From assembly GCA_965197635.1 (NCBI GenBank), contig OZ240218.1, positions 1,302,001-1,366,000 of the forward strand: 64,000 bases of DNA. Direction: 5' to 3'. Numbering within the stretch: position 1 is the stretch's first letter; every line of letters begins with the position of its first letter. Shown piece after piece: positions 34,431-42,150 of this stretch. The notes below the pieces were generated by a model. That model made no database searches. It was not told where the DNA came from and saw only the letters and a list, made by a program, of their open reading frames with translations. Source of the DNA: Bin87 sp965197635 (GTDB lineage: Bacteria; Chloroflexota; Dehalococcoidia; Lucifugimonadales; UBA3495). The position numbers and the translations under genes are program-made.

Positions 34431-36119
34431 CTATCCGTTTTCTTCGATAGGCCGCGCTCCCAGGCCGATGGCGGTACGGTACAGAGGACTGTCCTGGACG
34501 GAATTGCGGGTTTGGCGTGCGCCGTCTCCGTTGGCTCCGGCCAGTGTCACCGTAAATGGATGGCGTTCACCAAATATTTGTTCAATCGCTTGCTCAATAA
34601 TATCACGAACCCGCGGGTCGTTCAGTTCTTCCTGCATTCGATCCAGGTTGGCGGCGTTGCTAAATGGCAGCACCAGCGTCGCCGGTCCCGATGCGGAAGC
34701 CGGCTCGGACAGGTGGACGCTGTCGGGCCGACAATCCCGCAATAGCGCGCCCAGGTTGTACTTGCTGCCCTTGGCTCGACCCAGTTGCCGAACCGCCTCC
34801 CCCCAGCGCCCCTGCAGGCTGTCGGGAGCCGCCGCCGGCATGGGGGAACGAGGCGCCGGATTGCCATTGCCGGCCGGAGGTTGGCGGGATGGAGGAGGCG
34901 CAGCAGCGGGGCGCTGCTGTGAGGGTGGTGGCGCGTTGCGTGCCGGCTCCCGTGCTGGCTGCGGCGGCCGCATCTGCTGGGGTTGGGATCGCTCCGGCGA
35001 TTCCGGCGACGGAGCGGCCGGAACGTCATTGGTCGACGTCACGGGCCGGCAAATCTCGGCGGCGGCGATTTCCAAAGGCAACGTCGATGGCGCGTCGTAG
35101 CGCAGGTTGGCCTCGCCCCAGATCCGCACCGCCCGGAGGATGTTGGCGGCGTCGGTCTTCTGGATCGCCGCACGCAACCCGGCTAGAGTGTCGTCCGGCA
35201 GATCCAGGGTATCGCCGGCGTCCCATGACAAGAGAAGCATCGCCCGCAGGATGTCCAACGTCTGCTTGTGGATCTGACGGGGTTCGCCACCTTCCCACAC
35301 CACTTCGTTGACGGTTTCCAGCGCCCCCGAGGTGTCTCCAGCCAGCATCTGCTGCGCCAGTGACAGGTAAGCGTCGCTGCGCACGATGCCTAGCCCGTCT
35401 TCAACGTCCCGCAGCGTGATCTCCCGGTCCGCCGACACCGCCAGTTGCTCCAGCATATTCAGCGCGTCGCGCATCGAGCCGCCGGCGTTGCGGGCCACCA
35501 TGCGCAAGGCGTCAGGCTGGATCGCGACCCCTTCCCGGTCGGTGATGTAGGCCAGCCGGTCGTAGATGGTCTGCCCCGGCAGGCGGCGGAAGTCGTAACG
35601 CTGGCAGCGGGAAAGAATGGTCGGGAGTATGCGGTCGGCTTCGGTGGTGCAGAGGATGAATATGACGTGGGCCGGCGGCTCCTCCAGCGTTTTGAGAAAG
35701 GCGTTGGACGCCTCCCGCGTCAGCATATGGGCTTCGTCGATGATATAGACCTTGCGACGGTTCTGGGCCGGCTGGAAATGCACCTTGTCGCGGATCTCGC
35801 GGATTTCCTCGACGCCCCGGTTGCTGGCGGCGTCCAGCTCGATGATGTCCAGGTTGCGCCCCTGGTTGATGGACACGCAAATGGCGCATTCGTCGCAAGG
35901 GTCGCCCTGCGGCGGGTTGAGGCAGTTGACGGCCTTGGCCAACACGCGGGCGGTGGTGGTCTTGCCGCTGCCCCGAGTGCCGCAGAACAGGTAGCTGTGG
36001 CTGACCCGCCCCTGCATCACGGCCTGCCGCAGCGTATTGCCCACGTGCTCCTGCCCGGCCAGGTCACTGAACGTACCGGGCCGCCACTTGCGATAATAGA
36101 CTTGCGAGGAGGTGGTCAT
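34431..36119 (-). CDS. dnaX: DNA polymerase III subunit gamma/tau
   Basis: Clamp-loader ATPase of 562 residues. Opening: VYYRKWRPGTFSDLAGQEHV. Walker A is FCGTRGSGKTTTARVLAK. The zinc site is CLNPPQGDPCDECAIC. Walker B is KVYIIDEAHMLTREASNAFL, with the SRC-type LPTILSRCQRYDFRR. A long Pro/Ala/Gln-rich linker (about residues 375-455) leads to a C-terminal domain. ATG 36119 (MTTSSQVYYRK) was used; a 17-residue extension is unlikely. No slippery A-run for programmed frameshifting was seen, so probably only one product is made. Confidence 0.95.
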   Translation of the reverse strand: MTTSSQVYYRKWRPGTFSDLAGQEHVGNTLRQAVMQGRVSHSYLFCGTRGSGKTTTARVLAKAVNCLNPPQGDPCDECAICVSINQGRNLDIIELDAASNRGVEEIREIRDKVHFQPAQNRRKVYIIDEAHMLTREASNAFLKTLEEPPAHVIFILCTTEADRILPTILSRCQRYDFRRLPGQTIYDRLAYITDREGVAIQPDALRMVARNAGGSMRDALNMLEQLAVSADREITLRDVEDGLGIVRSDAYLSLAQQMLAGDTSGALETVNEVVWEGGEPRQIHKQTLDILRAMLLLSWDAGDTLDLPDDTLAGLRAAIQKTDAANILRAVRIWGEANLRYDAPSTLPLEIAAAEICRPVTSTNDVPAAPSPESPERSQPQQMRPPQPAREPARNAPPPSQQRPAAAPPPSRQPPAGNGNPAPRSPMPAAAPDSLQGRWGEAVRQLGRAKGSKYNLGALLRDCRPDSVHLSEPASASGPATLVLPFSNAANLDRMQEELNDPRVRDIIEQAIEQIFGERHPFTVTLAGANGDGARQTRNSVQDSPLYRTAIGLGARPIEENG

Positions 36120-36184
36120 AACTGCAACGCGAACCGACGATAGAAACAGGAACCCACCACTATCGGGCACGGGCTAACTATAAC

Positions 36185-36222
36185 GCCAACGGCCCCGCCG
36201 ATGCCATAGCAGGGCCGTTGGC
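36185..36222 (-). terminator. Hairpin downstream of the CopG-like gene
   Basis: GCCAACGGCCC and GGGCCGTTGGC form a perfect 11-bp stem around a 16-base loop, between the CopG-like gene and dnaX (both minus). No T-run follows, so it may be a weak terminator or a Rho-type or structural element. Confidence 0.45.
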
Positions 36223-36264
36223 AATTGCGCCGGCTTTGGAGCGCCGGGCGAACGGCTGGTTGGC

Positions 36265-36459
36265 CTAATCGGCGGCGGCAGTCTCCGACTCGGCGGCTTT
36301 GGCTAACTCCTCCGGCGGCGTCAGTTTGAGGTTGGGGAACTGGACGCGGCGGGCTTTGCTCCAATCTACGTACTCGGTGGAGTCATGGCTCCCCCACCAA
36401 GCGCGCTCTTCGTCTTCGGTTTCGAAATAAGGGATGGGTTTAAGCGCCTTCTTCTCCAT
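36265..36459 (-). CDS. CopG-type antitoxin fragment or orphan
   Basis: The 64-residue protein starts MEKKALKPIPYFETEDEERA and continues WWGSHDSTEYVDWSKARRVQ then FPNLKLTPPEEL. This is the N-terminal signature of the CopG_antitoxin/BrnA family (IPxFxxEDEERxFW...DSTDY). Family members normally continue into a ribbon-helix-helix, but here the protein ends shortly after FPNLK with an Ala/Glu-rich tail, so the DNA-binding end is missing. No toxin gene is next to it. It is probably a remnant or a shortened stand-alone protein. Confidence 0.65.
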   Translation of the reverse strand: MEKKALKPIPYFETEDEERAWWGSHDSTEYVDWSKARRVQFPNLKLTPPEELAKAAESETAAAD

Positions 36460-36583
36460 AACGTTCTCGCTCCCGGCCCGGGTTTTTCAGTTTTGTGATT
36501 GTGCACGCAGCGTGGCAATCTCGCATCGAAGGCAAGCCAGTCTGCTAGAATGACCCTACCCCCCAGAGTGTCAGAATACTACC

Positions 36584-38143
36584 ATGGTCACGGCATCCGA
36601 AACCAAGAACCTCAAACTGAAGGTCACCAACTTCGGCCCCATCTCCGAGGGTGCGGTCGAGTTGCGCCCGCTGACCGTGTTCGTGGGGCCCAGCAACACG
36701 GGCAAGTCGTACCTGGCGACGCTGATTTATGCTCTGCATCAGTTCTTTGGTGCTTATTCCACTGGTATGCGACGTGGCACTGATGACCGTCGTACTTTCC
36801 CGCCTGGATTGCCTGGCTTGTCTCTCGCGGAAAATGTAGATCTGTTAAAAGGCGAGGTTAAGGCGATATGTGATTGGTCCAATGACGAATGGAACCGGCT
36901 GCGAGAATTTGTCGGTCGTTCAACTTCCACGTGGTATGAGTCAGAAATGCCAGAGGCTGTTTCGGATGTCGTACATCGTGCCCTCAGCAATTTCGGATCA
37001 TTGGACAATGATTTAGATATTGAGATTGCAAGGTGTTTCGGTTCAGGCAAGGCTGAGTATTTGATCAGATATCCGGGCCATAGCAGTTCTAAATTTTCAT
37101 TGCTCAACACCACATCAGACGCATCTGGCCGCACAGGTAATTTTAGATACGACATCACAGTATCTCCGCAGGGAATAGATATCGACGCAACAATTCCCCA
37201 AAATATGCCAGTAAGCATACGCCAATCACACCTTTTCCCCAGATGGTTCGAGCCATCGCAAGATATTTCTGACGACCACTTGGGCAACGTCGCTGTCACG
37301 CTTGCGGTCATTACTGGCAGCGCATTGTCCTGCAGTGTTGAACCGTTGGGTCATCCGGCCCATTACCTCCCCGCCGACCGTGGCGGGGTGATCCACACTC
37401 ATCAATCGCTGGTGAGGTCATTGATAGCAGATTCATCCCGGCCGGCAACGCGCAACGCATCATCGCCGCCTACTTTGTCTGGTGTCCACAGCGATTTTCT
37501 GGAAGGGCTTGTCGGATTGGGCAGCACGACCGCCCGCAGCGACAATGCCGATCTTCCGCTATCCGCCCGCCTGGAACAGGAAATCCTGCGTGGCGAAATC
37601 GGCATCGAGAGCAACCCGGTGGGCTACCCCGCATTCTTCTATCGTCCCGACGGCTGGCAGAGCGACCTGCCCCTGATGAACGCCTCATCAATGGTTTCGG
37701 AACTCGCCCCGGTCGTTCTATACCTCCGCCACATCATCCAAGCGGGCGATACCCTCATCATTGAGGAGCCGGAGACCAATCTCCATCCGCAAGCGCAGGT
37801 CGAATTCACCCGCGTGCTGGCCGCAGCGGTGAAGGCTGGCATACGCATCATTATTACCACCCACAGCGAATGGGTGCTGGAAGAGCTGGCTAACCTGGTC
37901 AAGTTGTCGGAACTTTCGCCAGAGAGACGGGACGACATCGACCCCGATGATTTGGCGCTGAGCCCGGACGAAGTCGGCGCGTGGTTATTCGAGCCAAATG
38001 GGGAAAAGGGGGGTTCCGTGGTTCGGGAGATTCCTCTGGAAGAAGAAACGGGAACCTTCCCGTCGGGATTCGGGTTGATCTCCGAAAACCTGTACAACCG
38101 CTGGGCGAGGATTACCAACCGGATCGAGCGGGATAAGCCCTGA
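36584..38143 (+). CDS. AAA-family (OLD/RecF-like) ATPase of a second two-gene module
   Basis: A 519-residue ABC/SMC-type ATPase. LKVTNFGPISEGAVELRPLT leads into Walker A TVFVGPSNTGKSYLATLI (about 30-47). The serine-rich signature MNASSMVSELAPVVLYLRH is near 365-383, Walker B TLIIEEPETNLHPQAQVEF near 390-408, and the switch IIITTHSEWVLEELANL near 425. The middle part (about 36740-37300) is clearly richer in A+T than the flanks, a sign of transfer. A TGCTAGAAT extended -10 (36542-36550) stands 33 bases before ATG 36584. Its stop overlaps the start of the next gene by one base, so the two form a coupled pair. Confidence 0.82.
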   Translation: MVTASETKNLKLKVTNFGPISEGAVELRPLTVFVGPSNTGKSYLATLIYALHQFFGAYSTGMRRGTDDRRTFPPGLPGLSLAENVDLLKGEVKAICDWSNDEWNRLREFVGRSTSTWYESEMPEAVSDVVHRALSNFGSLDNDLDIEIARCFGSGKAEYLIRYPGHSSSKFSLLNTTSDASGRTGNFRYDITVSPQGIDIDATIPQNMPVSIRQSHLFPRWFEPSQDISDDHLGNVAVTLAVITGSALSCSVEPLGHPAHYLPADRGGVIHTHQSLVRSLIADSSRPATRNASSPPTLSGVHSDFLEGLVGLGSTTARSDNADLPLSARLEQEILRGEIGIESNPVGYPAFFYRPDGWQSDLPLMNASSMVSELAPVVLYLRHIIQAGDTLIIEEPETNLHPQAQVEFTRVLAAAVKAGIRIIITTHSEWVLEELANLVKLSELSPERRDDIDPDDLALSPDEVGAWLFEPNGEKGGSVVREIPLEEETGTFPSGFGLISENLYNRWARITNRIERDKP

Positions 38144-38625
38144 TGCCGGCGACGATAGTGGACGCAGTTAGAGCAGGGACTGATGCCCTGTGCCACGACA
38201 CAAGATGCCGTGATGGCGGTTGTTCCTTATCTTTGGACCAATTGCCGCAGCCAAATGTACTGATCAATTTGGAGCGCGAGGCATCTCCGGCCTCCGCTAA
38301 CAAACCGCACTGCGATTTTTTGTTCGTCGGTGGGGAGGACGAAAACGGGGGTCCGTGGGTTGCGCCAATAGAGCTAACAACTACCGAGAAACGCGCCAGC
38401 GAGTTTGTCAGACAATTGAGCAGTGGTGCGGTTATAGCGGCTAGATTGTTACCCCGTGGCGTCCCGACTAGGTTTAATCCAATCGCTGTTCACGACGGTC
38501 TTCGTTCTATTGAATCTAGGAATCTCAAGAAGGAGATTAACAAGATTCGTTTCCGTGGTGGTAAGGCGGTTGGAATTCGATTGGTACGCTGCGGCTCCCG
38601 CCTAGCCGACGCGCTGCAAGAATAG
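38143..38625 (+). CDS. Unknown partner protein of the AAA ATPase
   Basis: I cannot name this 160-residue protein. Visible features: a cysteine group near the N-terminus (C17-x4-C22-x4-C27), a strand CDFLFVGGEDENGGPWVAPI running into IELTTTEKRASEFVRQLSSG, and a C-terminal IRFRGGKAVGIRLVRCGSRL. The order Asp58...Glu77-Leu-Thr with a following helix resembles a PD-(D/E)xK nuclease core (normally E-x-K), but Lys is replaced by Thr79. The start codon overlaps the ATPase stop (TGATG), which makes a functional link very likely. A nuclease or effector role is a hypothesis. Confidence 0.6.
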   Translation: MPATIVDAVRAGTDALCHDTRCRDGGCSLSLDQLPQPNVLINLEREASPASANKPHCDFLFVGGEDENGGPWVAPIELTTTEKRASEFVRQLSSGAVIAARLLPRGVPTRFNPIAVHDGLRSIESRNLKKEINKIRFRGGKAVGIRLVRCGSRLADALQE

Positions 38626-38730
38626 CCGTATCCTGCTCCGCTGCTCGCACCCTGCGGGTCTGGCATCCCCCGCCCTCGGCGTGTACACTCCCGCGTAACG
38701 TAACCTCTACCGTACCGGGAGGTGTGGCGA

Positions 38731-38931
38731 ATGCCGATTTCCGACGAAACCATGAAGCGCATTATTGCCGAATACGGCGGGTTCGAGCTGTCCGACGCCG
38801 AGCTGGAGTTGGTCAAACCCGAACTGGAAAACTACCTGACCGAGTTGCAGAACCTGCGCGACCTCGACCTGTCCGACGTCATGTCCGCGCGCCTGCTCCG
38901 GCCGGCGGATGGAGGAGAAGCCGATGCCTAG
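38731..38931 (+). CDS. GatC/AtzG-like small amidase partner
   Basis: The 66-residue helical protein (FELSDAELELVKPELENYLT then ELQNLRDLDLSDVMSARLL) resembles GatC/AtzG-type proteins, which wrap around amidase-signature enzymes. GGAGG precedes ATG 38731. It overlaps the amidase gene by eight bases, as expected for a stoichiometric pair. Because no gatB is present and the amidase is not a typical GatA, I do not call it gatC of the tRNA amidotransferase. Confidence 0.65.
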   Translation: MPISDETMKRIIAEYGGFELSDAELELVKPELENYLTELQNLRDLDLSDVMSARLLRPADGGEADA

Positions 38932-40348
38932 CTCCGAACTGCTCAAGCTGACCATTTCCGAAATCGCCCCCATGATTCAGGCGCGGGAGGTGTCCCCCGT
39001 TGACCTAGCCGAGGCCGCGCTTGCCGAGGCCGAAAGGCGGCAGCCGACGCTCAACTCCTTCATCACCATCATGCGCGAGCAGGCCCTGGCCCAGGCCGAG
39101 GATGCCGAGGAAGCCCTGTCTCGCGGTGAGTATCGTGGTCCGCTCCACGGCATACCCATCGGAATCAAGGACAACATCGCCACCGGCGGCATCAATACCA
39201 CCCTGGGGACCAAGGTGCTGCGGGACCACGTGCCGGATGAGGACGCCGAGGTCGTCCGTCGCTGCAAGGAGGCCGGCGCCATCATCATCGGCAAGGAGAA
39301 CCTTGAGGAGTTCGCCGCCGGCGCAACCTCCAACAACCCCCACTACGGCGCGGTGCACAACCCCTGGAACGTTGACCACATCCCCGGGGGGTCCAGCGGC
39401 GGCGGCGGCGCCAACGTGGCCGCCGGCGTGACCTTCGCCTCTCTGGGAACCGACCTGGGCGGCTCGGTGCGTCTGCCCGGCGCCTTCTGCGGCGTCGTCG
39501 GCCTCAAGCAGACCTTCGGGCGGGTGAGCCAGCGCGGATTGCTGGTCACCAGCTTCAACGGCGACCACATCGGCCCCATGACCCGCTCCGTTCGCGACAG
39601 CGCCCTGGTGCTTCAGGCCATCGCCGGCTACGACCCCCTCGACCCTAGCACCGTTCCGGTTCCGGTGGACGACTACGCCCTCATTATGGAGCGCGGCATC
39701 AGCGGTCTGACCATGGGCATTCCGTCCAACTACTACTTCGACCTGCTGGACCCCGAGGTGGAAGAAGCCGTCCGCCGGGCCATCGCCGCCCTGGAAGAGC
39801 TGGGCGTCGTCACCCGCGAGGTCAGCGTGCCCACCATGCAGTACGCTGGCGCGCTCCGATTCTCCAGCATGGCCGACAGCGTGGTCACCCACGAGCCGTA
39901 CATCGCCTCCAGCCGCGAGGACTACGGCCCCGACACCCTCTATCGCACACTTGCCGGCCAGTTTGTGCTGGGCCGGGACTATTCCAAGGCGATGAAAGTC
40001 CAACGCCTCATCAAGGAGGAGCACGCCCGTGTTCTCCAGGAGGTGGACTTCCTGGTGACCCCGACCACGCCGCTGCCGGCCCCGCGCATCGACGCCGGCA
40101 CCCTCGAAGTGGAAGGCAGGAGTCAGAAGGTGCGCGGCCCCGGCTCCGGCCACGTTTCCCGCAACACCAGCCCAATGAACGCCACCGGCTTCCCCGCCAT
40201 CACCGTGCCCTGCGGCTTCAGCGGAGCGGGCCTGCCCATCGGCCTGCAATTCATCGCCCGCCCGTGGGAGGAGGGCAACCTGTTCCGCATCGCCCACGCC
40301 TACGAGGGCGTTTCGCCCAGCCGCGGCGTTTGGCCCAACCTGGAGTGA
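38924..40348 (+). CDS. Amidase-signature family hydrolase
   Basis: A 474-residue enzyme with the Ser-cisSer-Lys triad of the family: Lys in PIGIKDNIATGG (about 76), cis-Ser in HIPGGSSGGGGANVAAG (about 150) and the nucleophile Ser in GTDLGGSVRLPGAFCG (about 175). It hydrolyses an amide bond; targets in this family range from Gln-tRNA formation (GatA) to allophanate, aryl amides and peptides. ATG 38924 was chosen for the AGGAG six bases ahead, inside the GatC-like gene. The pair is bounded on the right by the IS66 insertion 44 bases after the stop. Confidence 0.85.
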   Translation: MPSSELLKLTISEIAPMIQAREVSPVDLAEAALAEAERRQPTLNSFITIMREQALAQAEDAEEALSRGEYRGPLHGIPIGIKDNIATGGINTTLGTKVLRDHVPDEDAEVVRRCKEAGAIIIGKENLEEFAAGATSNNPHYGAVHNPWNVDHIPGGSSGGGGANVAAGVTFASLGTDLGGSVRLPGAFCGVVGLKQTFGRVSQRGLLVTSFNGDHIGPMTRSVRDSALVLQAIAGYDPLDPSTVPVPVDDYALIMERGISGLTMGIPSNYYFDLLDPEVEEAVRRAIAALEELGVVTREVSVPTMQYAGALRFSSMADSVVTHEPYIASSREDYGPDTLYRTLAGQFVLGRDYSKAMKVQRLIKEEHARVLQEVDFLVTPTTPLPAPRIDAGTLEVEGRSQKVRGPGSGHVSRNTSPMNATGFPAITVPCGFSGAGLPIGLQFIARPWEEGNLFRIAHAYEGVSPSRGVWPNLE

Positions 40349-40392
40349 AGAGCCTCCGGCGATTCCCAACACAAGCCCATCCGTGTGGTTTC

Positions 40393-41713
40393 GTAACAGT
40401 TCAGAGTTGAGGGGCAGCGAGCAGTTGTTGGCAGGCGGTGAGGGTGTTCAAGCCTTGCGCCCGCCAGGTGGCGAAGACGGAGGCCCGGGTCATCTTGGTG
40501 TCAGTGCCCTGGTGGGAGCGCGTGCCCCGCTGACTTTCCGGCTGATCACCACCGGGCGCAGGCTGCGCTCGGCGGCGTTGTTGTCCGGCGGCGCCTCGGG
40601 TTCGGCCACGAAGACGAAGAATTCCCCGTATCCAGTACGGGGCAGGCTCTTCATGTGGTTTGCCACCCGTCGGCACAGCCTGGCCTGAGGAGCCCACGGG
40701 TCATCCTGGAAAGGCTGACCGAGGGCCAGCAGGCGGCGTTCCAGGGTCAGTTGGGCGGTGCGACGCTGTTTCCCTGACGGATGGGTGAAGGCCGTGGCCT
40801 GGCGGTAGAGTTGATGGACCGCGTCAGCTCACCGTGCCAGCCGGCCGTCCTTGGGGTAGAGGACGTGCAGATCGTGGATGTCCCGCAACAGAGCCTGCCC
40901 CTGGCTTGAACAGGGGTGGGCCCAGCAGCGTTGTTTGGGACACGATTGGTCAAAGGCTCGGGTGGTGGTAGGAGGCGTAGAAGTCGCTGACCAGCACGCC
41001 AGCGAACTGATCGCCCAGGACTTCATCCACCACCGCCTTGCCCCGTCCCCGTCTCAGGAAGTACCGCTGGGTGGGTGTGCTGAAGGCGATTGGTCAAAGA
41101 TCGCACACGTAGCCGTTGTGTCCATCCTCACGCCAGCCGGTCTCGTCGGCATGGACCACCGGACTGCCTCGGATGCGTTCTACTATGGCGGCCAGTTCCG
41201 CTGCGCGGTGGGCGTACAACAGCGTTGGCACTGTGGGCAGGTGCGGGCGATGTAAGCGTGCTCGGTGACCTGCACGGGAACCTGGGGCAGGTCAATGACT
41301 TCCCGAGTGCGCTGGGTCCAACCCCCGGACAGCCGAGTTCCGCAGTCGGGACACTCGGCCACCACATGCTCCACCCGTTGGGTGGGCGTCATCCGGGTGC
41401 GAGCAAAGCCGTGGCGGCGCGGCTGGCGTGGTTTCTTGGGCTGGGACGGTTTCCGGTCGGCTTTGGGCTTCAGACCGGGCATCCGCCGGGAACCGCTGGG
41501 TTTGGCCGGCCCTTCCAATTGGGCAATCCCCTTCTCCAGCCGTTCGATAATGGCCGGCTGCCGGACGATGATGGCAATCAGGACATCCCGGTCGGCGGTC
41601 CTCAGATCAACTTCGTTATCCATCCCATATATATGACATAACCACCTCCACCAACGTCAGCGCTCCGCGGAACCTCCTTCCGCCATTTCACCCCACCAAG
41701 TCTGAACAGTTAC
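40393..41713 (-). mobile_element. IS66-family element, degenerate
   Basis: 1321 bp with terminal repeats GTAACAGTTCAGAGTTGAGG (40393 on) and, at the other end, a sequence whose reverse complement begins GTAACTGTTCAGACTTGG (41691-41713). One transposase gene in pieces lies on the minus strand. The 8 bases outside the ends (GTGGTTTC and GGTCTGAC) do not match, so the target duplication is lost or the neighbours were rearranged. Its right end truncates the HNH gene at 41714. Its ends match the MITE at 20175. Confidence 0.75.
40401..41623 (-). pseudogene. IS66 transposase, frameshifted
   Basis: The N-terminus is clean (41183-41623): a leucine-zipper-like helix (VRQPAIIERLEKGIAQLEG), a Pro/Lys/Arg-rich linker, and the zinc-binding CPDCGTRLSGG...CPQCQRCC of zf-IS66. 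The catalytic middle is broken over several frames (40750-41180). The C-terminal end reads KMTRASVFATWRAQGLNTLT and ends LLAAPQL near 40401-40500, matching IS66 family ends. No functional transposase can be made. Confidence 0.7.
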
Positions 41714-42150
41714 GGTCTGACAAGTAGTCGGCGTAGCGTTCTTTCTCTTGGGCTGACCAATGCGACGCCCCGCTGTCGTGGGCGTTTCTGAGCGGCACCA
41801 TGTGGTCAACGTCGAGTTTGCCAGGATTGGTGACGATGAAGTTGCTGTATGGCGTCAGCCATTGGCCGGCCGCCACCCGGCATTTCCTGTCCGTTCGGTA
41901 GGCGACTGCGGTGCGACTTTCGGCAATCAGCACTTCGTTGCGCGCATCCTGGCAGTCGCCGTCGGCGTCGACCCAGTGTTTCCAATCATCTCGGTCATAG
42001 TCCGGCAGCACGGCCGGAACTGCAGAAACCGTTACGCGTAGAAAGGTCGTGGAGCTGGTCGACGTTGATGTTGCCGTAGGCCTTGGCGGCAGCGCGGTTG
42101 GTGTCGGAGTAAGCCTAGGGGATCCAGGTGCCGAGGTAGCCGTGGGCGGG
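41714..42150 (-). pseudogene. Secreted HNH nuclease (DUF1524-like), cut at both ends by IS elements
   Basis: The frame runs from the IS701 edge (42150) through a Thr/Pro/Ser-rich linker (TPTPTALPPRPTATSTSTSS) into the nuclease domain: LPDYDRDDWKHWVDADGDCQ DARNEVLI, then VDHMVPLRNAHDSGASHWSA with the catalytic D-H pair, and KERYADYLSD. There IS66 begins and replaces the C-terminal catalytic residues with IS sequence. The signal peptide and lipobox expected before the linker are not visible, lost on the IS701 side. Intact relatives are secreted or lipoprotein HNH nucleases. Confidence 0.7.

Noticed and set aside
34431..36119. Programmed frameshift in dnaX giving a gamma form
   Set aside because: No A-rich slippery heptamer and no downstream hairpin are visible at the end of the ATPase domains.
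38731..40348. gatC-gatA of the Glu-tRNA(Gln) amidotransferase
   Set aside because: No gatB is nearby, the small protein matches AtzG-like partners as well as GatC, and the amidase has GGSSGGGGANVAAG instead of the typical GatA stretch GGSSGGSAA. A general amidase with a small partner is safer.
40385..41721. Target-site duplication of the IS66 element at 40393
   Set aside because: The flanking octamers GTGGTTTC and GGTCTGAC do not match, so I do not claim one.
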